DNA from: CAWJFP01 sp963842155
Lineage (GTDB): Bacteria; Pseudomonadota; Alphaproteobacteria; JACZXZ01
Length of the DNA: 64,000 bases
Assembly (NCBI GenBank): GCA_963842155.1
Contig: CAWJFP010000011.1
Coordinates: forward strand, 1 to 64,000
Direction of reading: 5' to 3'
A program made the position numbers and the translations under genes. Of the stretch, positions 16,719 to 25,803 are shown piece after piece (positions within the stretch are counted from its first letter, which is position 1; each line of letters begins with the position of its first letter). The notes beneath the pieces were generated by a model, which saw only the letters and a list, made by a program, of their open reading frames with translations, did not search any database and was not told the origin of the DNA.

Positions 16719-17804
16719 TCAACCCGCATAGATGTTGGCCTTGAGCTGATCGGCGATCCAGGCGATCGCGCGCTGCGCGCGCACGCTGTTGCCCGCCGCA
16801 TCCAACGGGGGAGAGAAGGCCGCGATCGCCCAATTCCCGGGGGAGACGGCCATGATCCCTCCGCCCACGCCGCTCTTTGCCGGAAGACCGACGTCGTACT
16901 GCCAGGCTCCGCTCGTGTCGTACAGCCCCTCGACCGCCATTTCGGCGAGGATCTTCGGCACATAGGCGTTTTCCAAAAGTCGCTTCCCCGATACCGGATT
17001 GACGCCGCCGTTCGCCAGCGTTCCGGCCATGATCGCGAGATTTCTGGGCGTGATGCCGATGGAGCATTCCCGTGTGTAGACGTCGCACGCCTCCATCGGA
17101 TCGCTGTACATATAGCCGGCGCTCTCAAGCAGATATGCGATCGCGCGGTTATGTTGGTTCGTATCGGATTCGGACTTGAACACGGCTTGATTGAGCGAAA
17201 GCTTCGCGTCGGCAAAGTCGTCCATGTTGGCGCTGATCTTCTGCCAACGCTCGTCCGCGCTGCTTGCTTGCACCAGGCTCACGGTCGCCATCGCGCCGGC
17301 GTTCACCAGCGGGCTCAACGGATTGCCCTTGTGCAACTCGAGGGCCATCACCGAATTGAAGGGCAGCCCCGTGGCGTTGGCGCCGAGTTTCTTCTTCACG
17401 ACATCTGGCCCGGATTCGCTCATGACCAGGGCCAGCGTGAACACCTTGGCGATGGACTCGATGGCGAAGGCGTAGTTCGTATCGCCCGCTTCGATCACCT
17501 TGCCTTCCGGCGTCACCATTGCGATTCCAAACAGCTGGGAAGGCACGGTGGCGAGATAGGGGATGTAATCCGCGTTCTTGCCGTCGGTCACGGAGGCGAA
17601 GCGCGCATGCGCGTCGGCGACGAGTTGCTTGAGGCGAGCCTCGCTCACGGGCTCGGCGCTAGTCCGTGCCTGCGCCGCGCGCGTGGCTAGCGGCATCGGC
17701 AGCCCCGCCGCCAGGGCGCCGGCGGCGCCCGTCATCACGAACCGGCGCCGCGACAAGGCAGCGGTCGAAAAATCCCGGACCTCATCGCCCGCGCTATATG
17801 CCAT
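16719..17804 (-). CDS. glsA: glutaminase with Tat-type signal peptide
   Basis: A serine-dependent beta-lactamase-like glutaminase of 361 aa that hydrolyses glutamine to glutamate and ammonia. The catalytic SxxK motif is in FAIESIAKVFTLAL, followed by NAGAMATVSLV, LSLNQAVFKSESDTNQHNRA and GVGGGIMAVSPG. The first 50 residues carry an unusual addition: SRRRFVMTGAAGALAAGLPM fits a twin-arginine signal with an AxA cleavage site nearby. Bacterial GlsA is normally cytoplasmic, so this enzyme may act in the periplasm and feed GadC. It heads a unit with gadB and gadC. Confidence 0.92.
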   Translation of the reverse strand: MAYSAGDEVRDFSTAALSRRRFVMTGAAGALAAGLPMPLATRAAQARTSAEPVSEARLKQLVADAHARFASVTDGKNADYIPYLATVPSQLFGIAMVTPEGKVIEAGDTNYAFAIESIAKVFTLALVMSESGPDVVKKKLGANATGLPFNSVMALELHKGNPLSPLVNAGAMATVSLVQASSADERWQKISANMDDFADAKLSLNQAVFKSESDTNQHNRAIAYLLESAGYMYSDPMEACDVYTRECSIGITPRNLAIMAGTLANGGVNPVSGKRLLENAYVPKILAEMAVEGLYDTSGAWQYDVGLPAKSGVGGGIMAVSPGNWAIAAFSPPLDAAGNSVRAQRAIAWIADQLKANIYAG

Positions 17805-17919
17805 GACATCCTCTCTTCGCGCATGATTGGCGCCGCACGCTTCCCGCTCTCGAATTCTTTGCGAAAGAAGCTGAGCGACGGACGGAAGACAAAAAATAAC
17901 ACCAGGTTCCCGACCCTCA

Positions 17920-17933
17920 TTGATTCACATCAA
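17920..17933. promoter_or_regulatory. FNR/FixK-type box 1
   Basis: TTGATTCACATCAA is a perfect TTGAT-N4-ATCAA palindrome, the classical target of FNR/FixK proteins. It is 116 bp upstream of glsA in the 562-bp divergent region between glsA and the giant kinase. Confidence 0.65.
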
Positions 17934-18026
17934 CCATGCTGCTCGTTGGAACGCCTGCGCGGCAATGAAGACCGGAGACCGGGGATTGAAGCGGCACGAG
18001 GCAAGGTGCAACAACGCTGGTCGAAT

Positions 18027-18040
18027 TTGATTTTCATCAA
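18027..18040. promoter_or_regulatory. FNR/FixK-type box 2
   Basis: TTGATTTTCATCAA is a second perfect TTGAT-N4-ATCAA palindrome, 107 bp from the first centre to centre and 87 bp before the FixJ-box-like copy c. The remaining part of the 17805-18366 intergenic region shows no convincing ORF. Confidence 0.65.
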
Positions 18041-18104
18041 GGCCTGCAGCCGCGCCTTGAGCCGATCGGAAGTCGGGATCGATCTTGGTGCAAAGCTGTC
18101 CCAT

Positions 18105-18153
18105 GCGTCAGCCCTCGGAAACTACTCACCGCGGCGATCGACGGCGAACCGCC
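18105..18153 (-). repeat. 49-bp repeat, copy 2
   Basis: Matches 13582-13630 at 47 of 49 positions in the same orientation. It contains FixJ-box-like copy c and lies upstream of glsA. Confidence 0.75.
18114..18129 (-). promoter_or_regulatory. FixJ-box-like element, copy c
   Basis: On the minus strand it reads GTGAGTAGTTTCCGAG, oriented toward glsA with its near edge 310 bp from the glsA start. It lies in the same intergenic region as two FNR/FixK boxes. It could also act on the divergent kinase gene at 18367. Confidence 0.45.
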
Positions 18154-18366
18154 TTCGCAACCGGGGACGCAGGCTGCGTTGCGAACCTCTTCGGCGCCAT
18201 GGAAGCCGCGAATCACTCCGCGCATTTTATCGTCTTGGCCCCGTTTGATCGGGCCGCCCGATCCCCCCAGCCGAGGCTGACATCGCATGATTGTGACTTG
18301 CAACTATCGCCGCAGCGCAGATAATGTGATAAGATAGGAAGGCAACCGCTGAGAGAATAATTACGA

Positions 18367-21300
18367 ATGCCGGGAAGCCGTCCGCATCCAGCCAAAGCGG
18401 CCCGGCCGCGATCAGGCCAGCGCGCCTTGCGAGCGCGCAGCCGTTCCCGCGGCGCCAGGGACTTCCCCGTCGTCGGAATCGGCGCCTCGGCGGGCGGACT
18501 CGATGCCAGCAGGAAGCTCGTCGACGCGCTGCCCGCCCGCAACGGCATGGCTTTCGTCCTGGTCCAGCATCTCGATCCGACCCACGAAAGCATGATGGTG
18601 GACTTGCTGGCCGGCCACACCTCGATGACCGTGCGGCAAGCGGCGAACGGAATGCCGCTCGAGCCCGATCACCTCTATGTGATCCCGCCCGGAACCTATC
18701 TCTCTGTCGCCGACGGGGCGCTGCGCCTTTCCAAACCGCAAGCGCGTCACGGGATGCGTCTGCCGTTCGACTTTCTGCTGCGCTCGCTGGCGGAGGATTG
18801 CGGCGCGCGCGCCATCTGCGTGATCCTGTCGGGCACCGGGGCCGACGGCAGCCTCGGGCTGAAAGCGGTGAAGGAAAAAGGCGGACTCGTCATCGCGCAG
18901 GACCCCGACGAGGCCGGCTATGACGGCATGCCGCGCAGCGCGATCATGACAGGTGCCGTGGACCTTGTGCTTCCCGTGGCCAAGATTGCGGCGGCGCTCG
19001 TCAAATACGACCGGCGGATGGCCCTCACGCGCGCGCAGAACGGTCTGCTCCCCAAGGACAGCGCGCAGGACTGGCTGCCCGAGATCATCGATCTCCTGCG
19101 CACGAAGACCAACCATGATTTCGCGCTTTACAAGCCGGGTACGCTGCAGCGCCGGATCGAGCGTCGCATGGCGATGGCGGCGATCGAGACCGACGACATG
19201 GATCGCTATCTCGAAATTCTGCGGCACGACGCCGGCGAGCTCGACCTTCTTGCCAAGGACCTGCTCATCAACGTCACCGGCTTCTTCCGGGATCCGAAGG
19301 TGTTCGATTTCCTGGCGGAGAAGATCGTGCCCGAGCTCGTCCGCAAGCACTCGCCCGATCATCCCCTGCGCATCTGGGTCGCGGGATGCAGCACGGGCGA
19401 GGAGACCTATTCCCTTGCCATGCTCTTCCGCGAGCAGATCGCGGCGGCGAGGCGCAACATCAAGCTGCAGGTCTTCGCCTCCGACGTCGATCCGGATGCC
19501 GTCGCCGGCGCCCGAGAGGGCTTCTATCCGGAAACGATCGAGGCCGAGGTGTCGCCGGCCCGGCTTGCGCGTTTCTTCTCGAAGGAGGAGCACGGCTATC
19601 GGGTATCGCCCGAGCTGCGCGCGGCGGTCGTCTTCACGGTACAGGACCTGCTGGCCGATCCGCCGTTCTCGCGCCTCGACCTGGTCTCCTGCCGGAATCT
19701 TCTGATCTATCTGCGCCCGGAGGCGCAGGCGAAGGTCGTCTCGCTGTTCCATTTCGCGCTGCGCGAGGGCGGCCTTCTTCTTCTCGGCAGCTCGGAGACG
19801 GTCGGCAATCCCGACGGCCGCTTCGAGGTGGTCTCCAAGCCGGCGCGGCTCTATCGGCATATCGGCCGCAGCCGGCCGGGAGAATTTGGGTTTTCGCTGA
19901 GCGTCGGCGACGGCGTGCGCGCCCCCGCGCGCCTGGGACAAGGCCATGCGCCCACGCGCCAAGCCGTTCTGGCCGAGCTTTGCCGACGGCTGGTGATGGA
20001 GAGTTATGCGCCGGCGGCGGTGCTGATCAACCGCAAGCACGAGTGCCTCTATTTCCTGGGGCCGACCGACCGCTATCTGCGCGTGCCGCCCGGGCACCCC
20101 ACGCATGATTTGCTCGCCATGGCGCATAAGGACATGCGGACCAAGCTCCGCTCGGCGATCCAACGGGTCAGTCAAGAGAAGACGCGCGTCGTCGTCGCGG
20201 GCGGGCGGACGACTCACGATGGCAACGCGCTCTCGTTCAGCATCGCGGTACAGCCGGTTCCGAGCGCGGCCGAGGAGCTGCTGTTGATCTGCTTCATCGA
20301 CGAGCCGAAGCAACAGAATAAGCGCAGTCGTCCGACTGCTCCGGGGGACGTCGGGCGCGTCGCCGAGCTCGAGCGGGAACTCGAAGCCGTGAGAACGGAG
20401 TTGCAGGGCGCCATCCGCAACCTCGAGATCTCGAGCGAAGAGCAGAAGGCGATCAACGAAGAAGCCTTGTCCGTCAACGAGGAATACCAATCGACGAACG
20501 AGGAGCTGCTGACGTCGAAGGAGGAGCTGCAGTCGCTCAACGAGGAGCTTACCGCCCTCAACAGCCAGCTCCAGGAAACGCTGGAGCGGCAGCGCACGAC
20601 CTCCAACGATCTGCAAAACGTCCTCTACAGCACCGATGTGGCGACCCTGTTCCTCGATACCAACCTCAATATCCGTTTCTTCACGCCGGCCACGAAATCG
20701 CTCTTCAACGTCATTCCCAGCGACGTCGGGCGACCGCTCGCGGACCTGAGCTCGCTGGCCGCCGACGGCGCGCTACTGGCGGATGCCCGAACGGTGCTGC
20801 AGGACGCTCGCGCCGCTCGAGCGGGAGATCGAGGCGCGGAGCGGCGCCTGGTATATCCGCCGCATCTTGCCTTACCGCACCCAGGACAACGGCGTGGAGG
20901 GCGTCGTCATCACCTTCGCCGACATCACCGAGCGGAAACACGCGGCGGACGCGCTGACCGCGGCCAAGCGGCAGGCGAATCTCGCCAATGTCGCGAAGTC
21001 GCGCTTTCTCGCCGCCGCGAGCCATGACCTCCGCCAGCCGCTGCAAACGCTCGTCCTGCTTCAGGGGCTGTTGGCGAAGACCGTCGAGGGAGCGAAAGCG
21101 CAGAAGCTGGTCGCGCGGATCGACGAGTCGTTGGGCGCCATAGCGGGCATGCTGAACACGCTGCTCGACATCAACCAGATCGAGGCCGGCACCGTCCGCG
21201 CCGAGATCGTCGGTTTCCCGATCAACGATCTGTTTGACCGGTTGAGGGACGAATTCACCTATCACGCGCAGGCGCAGAAGCTTGCCTTGCGCGTAGTCCC

Positions 21301-22804
21301 CTGCGGCCATTCGATAAAGAGCGATCCGCGTCTGCTCGAGCAGATGATCCGGAACCTGCTGTGGAACGCGTTGAAATACACCAAGCGCGGCAAGGTGCTG
21401 CTCGGCTGCCGTCGGCACGATGGAATGCTGAGCATCGAGATCTGGGACAGCGGAATCGGCATCCCCGCGGACCAGCTCCAAGCGATCTTCGAGGAGTATC
21501 ACCAGCTCGACAATGCCGCGCGCGAGCGCAGCCGCGGCCTCGGGCTCGGCCTCTCCATCGTGCAACGCTTGGGGAATTTGCTGGGCCATCGTGTGGCTGT
21601 CCGCTCGCAGCCGGGCAAGGGCTCGGTCTTCGCCATCGAGGTCATGCTCCTTCCCTCGAGCGGCAAGGCGCGCCAGCCCGAACAGCATCGCCACGGCATG
21701 GATGACGGGATCGTCGAGGATAGTCGCCGGACCGGCGAGATCCTGGTCGTCGAGGATGATCCCGGAATGCGCGAGCTTCTCGAGCTCCTTCTGAAGCATG
21801 AGGGCCATCGCGCGACGACGGCGCCGGACGGCGTCGCCGCGCTGGAATTGGTGACGCGAGGGGCGCTCCAGCCCGACCTCGTCCTCGCGGACTATAATCT
21901 GCCGCAGGGCATGGACGGGCTGCAGCTCACCGCGAAACTAAGGGAGGTACTTCATCGCGAGGTCCCCGTCGTCATCCTGACCGGCGATATATCGACCAGT
22001 ACCTTGCGCGATATCGCACTGCAGAACTGTGTGCGGCTCAACAAGCCGGTGAAGTTGAAGGAGCTGGCGCAGGTCATCCAGCGTCTCCTCCCGACGGCGC
22101 AAGACGCGGCTCGCGCGCAGGCTCCGTACCCGGCCGCAGCGGCCGGCGCCACGCACCCCGTCATCTTCGTCGTCGACGACGACAGCCATGTGCGCGAAGG
22201 GATCCGCAGCGTCCTCGAGGAGGACGGCCGCATCGTCGAGGATTTTGCGACCTGCGAGGAATTCCTCGAAGCCTATCGTCCGGGCCGCGAAGCATGTCTC
22301 TTGGTCGACGCCTACCTGCCCGGAATGAACGGCCTCCAGCTGCTGCAGCGGCTGCATGATGCGGGCCATCGGCTGCCGGCGATCATGATCACCGGCAACA
22401 GCGACGTGCCGATGGCGGTTCAAGCCATGAAGGCGGGCGCCTCGGATTTCATCGAGAAGCCGATCGGCGGCAAGGAGCTGCTCGCCAGCCTCGCGCGTGC
22501 GCTCGAACAGGCGCGGGATTCGAGCAAGCTGTCCGCCTGGCGCGAGGATGCGGCCAACCGCATCGCGGGTCTGACGTCGCGGCAGCGCCAGATCATGGAG
22601 CTGGTCCTCGCCGGCCACCCCAGCAAGAATATCGCCGCGGATCTCGGCATCAGCCAGCGCACCGTCGAGAATCATCGCGCCTCGATCATGAAGAAGACGG
22701 CCGCGAAGTCTCTTCCGGCGTTGGCCCGATTGGCGCTTGCCGCGGCCGGAAATGTCGCCGACCGGCCTGATGTCGAGACACGGCATGCGGCGCATAGCCA
22801 GTAA
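18367..22804 (+). CDS. CheB-CheR-PAS-histidine kinase-REC-REC-HTH fusion, frameshifted in this sequence
   Basis: The 4438-nt span has one extra base; shortening GG in CAGGACGCTC near 20803 gives about 1478 aa reading VLQTLAPLERE across the join. Order, with approximate residues: CheB methylesterase (38 GIGASAGG; 156 SGTGADGS), CheR methyltransferase (306 FFRDP; 340 GCSTGEETYS), long coiled coil (660-750), PAS (750-860), HisKA (885 SHDLRQPLQ), ATPase (GLGLGLSIVQ), receiver 1 (LVLADYNLPQ), receiver 2 (CLLVDAYLPG) and a LuxR/FixJ helix-turn-helix (LTSRQRQIMELVLAG; SQRTVENHRASIM). A kinase fused to its own DNA-binding output is unusual. A FixJ-box-like site overlaps its stop codon. Confidence 0.88.
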
Positions 22805-22816
22805 GTAGTTTCCGAG
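22801..22816 (+). promoter_or_regulatory. FixJ-box-like element, copy d
   Basis: GTAAGTAGTTTCCGAG starts at the last base of the final sense codon of the giant kinase, so the TAA stop lies inside it. It points toward the slipin gene, whose start is 177 bp downstream. Of the six copies this one is closest to the FixJ-box as I recall it. Confidence 0.5.
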
Positions 22817-22992
22817 CCTGGCGCCCGCGCTTCGCCGGGCGGTACTCTGGCGCCGCAATCCCCGAACGCAGGCTTTGCGGCGCGACGCTCCCGACTGATA
22901 GCGACGGGTGCTCGCATCGAGGTATTCAGCGGCTGCGCGCCGCCGCACGGGGATGAGAGTCAGTTGCTCTCGCTCTGATAAGGAACAACCCT

Positions 22993-23832
22993 ATGTTCTC
23001 CTCATTTTTCTCGACTCTATTTTTCATCCCGATCGTCCTGGTCGCGGCTCTCGTCCTGATTAGGGCGAGCGTGAAGATTTTGCGCGAATATGAGCGCGCC
23101 GTGGTCTTCACGCTGGGCCGTTTTCAGAGGGTCAAAGGGCCGGGTCTTGTGCTGTTGCTTCCCTTCATCCAGGAAATGGTGCGCGTGGACTTGCGCATCC
23201 AGGTCATCGAGATACCAAGCCAGGACGTGATCTCCCGCGACAACGTATCGATGAAGGTCGACGCGGTGCTCTACTTCAACGTGGTCAATCCCGAACGGGC
23301 CATTATCCAAGTTCAGCACTACCTTCCCGCCACGAACATGCTGGCTCAGACCACCTTGCGCGCCGTGTTGGGGCAGCATGAGCTCGACGAGATGCTTTCC
23401 GAGCGGAAGAAGCTCAACGCCGACGTCCAGAGCATCCTGGACGCCCAGACCGAAACCTGGGGCATCAAAGTCAGCAACGTCGAGATCAGGACCGTCGAGC
23501 TCACGGACAACATGGTGCGCGCCATCGCCAAGCAGGCGGAGGCGGAACGCGACCGGCGCGCCAAGATCATCCATGCGGAAGCCGAGTTCCAGGCCTCGCA
23601 AACGCTCGTGAACGCCGCGAAGATTCTCGGGAGCATTCCGGCCGCCATGCAGTTGCGCTACCTGCAAACGCTGACGGAGATCGGCGCCGAACAGAATTCC
23701 ACCGTCGTCTTTCCGATGCCGATCGACCTCGTCAAGCCGTTCCTCGAGCTTATCGAGAAAACCGGCAAGCCGACCGGCGCCAACGGCGCCGCACGCGACC
23801 CGCTCACGAAGGAGCTTCCATTGAGCGCGTGA
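22993..23832 (+). CDS. slipin (SPFH/band 7) membrane protein
   Basis: A 279-aa stomatin-like protein. An N-terminal membrane anchor (FIPIVLVAALVLIRASV) precedes the SPFH domain: REYERAVVFTLGRFQRVKGP, LPFIQEMVRVDLRIQVIEIP, DNVSMKVDAVLYFNVVNPER, then the coiled-coil region ELTDNMVRAIAKQAEAERDR. These proteins form oligomeric membrane scaffolds. No NfeD partner is adjacent, which is less common for bacterial slipins. ATG 22993 follows AAGGAACAACCCT. It lies 177 bp downstream of FixJ-box-like copy d. Confidence 0.9.
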   Translation: MFSSFFSTLFFIPIVLVAALVLIRASVKILREYERAVVFTLGRFQRVKGPGLVLLLPFIQEMVRVDLRIQVIEIPSQDVISRDNVSMKVDAVLYFNVVNPERAIIQVQHYLPATNMLAQTTLRAVLGQHELDEMLSERKKLNADVQSILDAQTETWGIKVSNVEIRTVELTDNMVRAIAKQAEAERDRRAKIIHAEAEFQASQTLVNAAKILGSIPAAMQLRYLQTLTEIGAEQNSTVVFPMPIDLVKPFLELIEKTGKPTGANGAARDPLTKELPLSA

Positions 23833-24041
23833 GGAAGGGACTTCGCGGCGATGCCGCAACCGGCAACTCGCGCCCGATCCAAAACAACAGGGACGTCGGT
23901 GATGAAAGCTCTCATCTATCTAGAGCTGGCGACGAAAGCCGCGTCAACGTACCTGTCGGGCCGTTGTGCGCGAGCCTTGGCGGTGCGAGACGGGCCACGC
24001 CTCCTTTATCAGCCGCGGCCAATTCATCTAGGGAGAGACCC

Positions 24042-24332
24042 ATGAAAGATGCAGAGAAGATCCGGTCAACAGAGCTTTCTCGCCGCTTGCTGCTCCGGAG
24101 TGTTGCGTTCACCGCTGGCGGCGCTGCCATACTCGGCATGAGCGCGGGTCGCTTTGCTGCGGCACAGAGCAAGATGACGCAGAACGCAGTTGGCTACCAG
24201 GACACGCCACAGGGCGCGCAGCGCTGCGACAATTGCACGCAATTCGAGCCGCCCTCTTCGTGCAAGGTCGTCGAGGGCAACATTAATCCGGCCGGCTGGT
24301 GCAAGGTCTACATGAAGAAACCGGCCGGCTAA
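24042..24332 (+). CDS. high-potential iron-sulfur protein (HiPIP)
   Basis: A 96-aa Tat-exported electron carrier. SRRLLLRSVAFTAGGAAILG is a twin-arginine leader. The mature part has the four cluster ligands in C-x2-C-x8-C-x12-C spacing (RCDNCTQFEPPSSCK, then AGWCKVY). HiPIPs carry electrons in the periplasm to cytochrome oxidases, reaction centres or oxidoreductases. ATG 24042 follows GGGAGA. The frame is open upstream, but that part (23833-24041) has no support and I see no other gene there. Confidence 0.92.
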   Translation: MKDAEKIRSTELSRRLLLRSVAFTAGGAAILGMSAGRFAAAQSKMTQNAVGYQDTPQGAQRCDNCTQFEPPSSCKVVEGNINPAGWCKVYMKKPAG

Positions 24333-24399
24333 TGACAGCCTGCCGTGGCCGTTGCGGTTGCCGTTCTAGGCCTGGCGGGCAACCCAAAGAGGCGACGCG

Positions 24400-24552
24400 A
24401 TGCCAGAGACCATCCGAGAAGTAGTCGCCGCATTCGATGACGCGACATGTCTCCGCATCTATTCGATGATTCGAAAAAGCGGCCTCGCGCTGGGTCGTCA
24501 TTTTATTGACGGGCTCGCTTCCTGGCGCGAGCGCGACGCAAAGATCGAATGA
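24400..24552 (+). CDS. small ORF, function unknown
   Basis: A 50-aa ORF (MPETIREVVAAFDDATCLRI, ending WRERDAKIE) preceded by AGAGGCGACGCG, a plausible ribosome binding site. It has no signal peptide or recognised motif and could form amphipathic helices. Its TGA stop lies within FixJ-box-like copy f. Codon use is less GC-extreme at third positions than in core genes. It may be a genuine small protein downstream of the HiPIP or chance coding. Confidence 0.4.
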   Translation: MPETIREVVAAFDDATCLRIYSMIRKSGLALGRHFIDGLASWRERDAKIE

Positions 24553-24564
24553 GTATTTTCCGAG
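24549..24564 (+). promoter_or_regulatory. FixJ-box-like element, copy f
   Basis: ATGAGTATTTTCCGAG, a variant with T for G at position 8, points toward the small gene at 24726 (162 bp). It is the most divergent of the six copies together with copy e. Confidence 0.4.
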
Positions 24565-24725
24565 TTTACCGCTGCCGCGCGGCATGGCGTTTTATGAGAT
24601 GAGAGTACCAAGCGCCCAACCGTCACACAGCAGCGATTTGATGGCGCGTGGCCGGGTTACTCGCCGAAGCGCAGGCTCGACTGGTTACCCTAGGCAACAT
24701 CGACTTAAACTTAAGGGGAAAAGCG

Positions 24726-24977
24726 ATGGCTGACGCACCCGTCGTCCACATTGGCGATAATTCGCCGGAGTATGTGGCTTATCTCCTATTGGGCCGGCTC
24801 CTCGGCATCGAAGAGCGAATAGGATCAAGCCGACAATCATATCTGGACGCGTATGCCGAATGTCTCCTGACGGTCAAGGCGCCGGCCTCCCGTTTCAATC
24901 ACGAACTCGCCCCCAGGGCCGGAGCGAACGGTGCGCGAATCTCCCGACTGTTCTCGCCCCAGATCAGACATGGCTGA
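24726..24977 (+). CDS. conserved small hypothetical protein
   Basis: An 83-aa soluble protein (MADAPVVHIGDNSPEYVAYL, then LGIEERIGSSRQSYLDAYAE and CLLTVKAP). I recall short proteins starting with VVHIGxNSPExVAY and containing YAECLLTVK in rhizobia and Methylobacterium, always unannotated. AAGGGG precedes ATG 24726 with a seven-base spacer. The frame is open upstream to GTG 24648, but that part (AGLLAEAQARL) looks like a leftover of another gene, see findings. It is followed by an ECF sigma gene. Confidence 0.7.
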   Translation: MADAPVVHIGDNSPEYVAYLLLGRLLGIEERIGSSRQSYLDAYAECLLTVKAPASRFNHELAPRAGANGARISRLFSPQIRHG

Positions 24978-25040
24978 ATTGAGGTCCGGTCGGTTCGAGA
25001 CATTCGCAGGAGTTTTTTCGAGATACGGGAAGGAACAGCC

Positions 25041-25604
25041 GTGAGCCGTCTCGAACAAGCCATCGATCGCCATATGCTCGACCTGCGGCGCTATGCCAGG
25101 GCGCTGATCAAAGACCCCCATGACGCGCAGGAGCTTGTTCAGGAATGCCTGCTGCGCGCCCTCTCGCGGCCGCCGCCGTTCTGGCAAGGCATCCACAATC
25201 CGCGCGCCTATCTCTTCACCATCCTCCACAATATCCATGTCGACCGCCTCGCCGCCCGCCAGCGCGCCGGCACCCAGGTCGATCTCGATGACGTGGTGAC
25301 CTATCTCTCCCACCCCGCTCCGCAGCCGGTGGCATTGGAGCTGCGCGACCTCCAGCGCGGCCTCGCCGAGCTGCCCAACGAGCAGCGCGAGGCGGTGCTG
25401 CTGATCGGGCTCGAGGGCATGAGCTATCAGGAAGCGGCCGAGGTGCTTCAGGTGCCGCTCGGCACCGTGATGTCCCGCCTCTCGCGCGGGCGCAAGGCGC
25501 TGCGCCGCTCCATGGACGGGGACCACGACCGCCGAGACCTTACGCAGCAAAGCCCGGTCCCGTCTCTCCAGCCTCCGCCAAGAGCGCTCTCCGCCGCACT
25601 CTGA
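25041..25604 (+). CDS. ECF RNA polymerase sigma factor
   Basis: A 187-aa sigma factor with region 2 (DLRRYARALIKDPHDAQELV, then RAYLFTILHNIHVDRLA) and region 4 (LAELPNEQREAVLLIGLEGM, SYQEAAEVLQVPLGTVMSRL). It is not a clear EcfG: no nepR or phyR is adjacent, and region 4 lacks the usual EcfG wording. GTG 25041 is supported by GGAAGGAACAGCC. No anti-sigma gene lies next to it. The last 30 residues are low complexity. Confidence 0.88.
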   Translation: MSRLEQAIDRHMLDLRRYARALIKDPHDAQELVQECLLRALSRPPPFWQGIHNPRAYLFTILHNIHVDRLAARQRAGTQVDLDDVVTYLSHPAPQPVALELRDLQRGLAELPNEQREAVLLIGLEGMSYQEAAEVLQVPLGTVMSRLSRGRKALRRSMDGDHDRRDLTQQSPVPSLQPPPRALSAAL

Positions 25605-25720
25605 CGCGCGCGCGCGACGCGGTTCCATGATCGGGAGCGGCGGAGCGCCGGTCTCTCTTCCCGCGAGCGGCAAGGAACAAGCGATCACGCCTAAACGCGG
25701 CGGTCGTTAACGCCGTCCGC

Positions 25721-25736
25721 ATGAGTAGATTCCGAT
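25721..25736 (+). promoter_or_regulatory. FixJ-box-like element, copy e
   Basis: ATGAGTAGATTCCGAT, 68 bp upstream of the secreted YXWGXW-type protein at 25804 and oriented toward it. It differs from the consensus at the last base. Confidence 0.45.
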
Positions 25737-25803
25737 CCTTGCTTCAATAATCGATCGCGCATCAACTTAAGCTGTCGAACCCCGTCGGCGAAAGGCATTA
25801 ACA

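Noticed and set aside
24400..25604. NepR-EcfG pair (small ORF plus ECF sigma factor)
   Set aside because: The 50-aa ORF lacks the NepR core sequence, no PhyR-type regulator is present, and region 4 of the sigma factor is not typical of EcfG.
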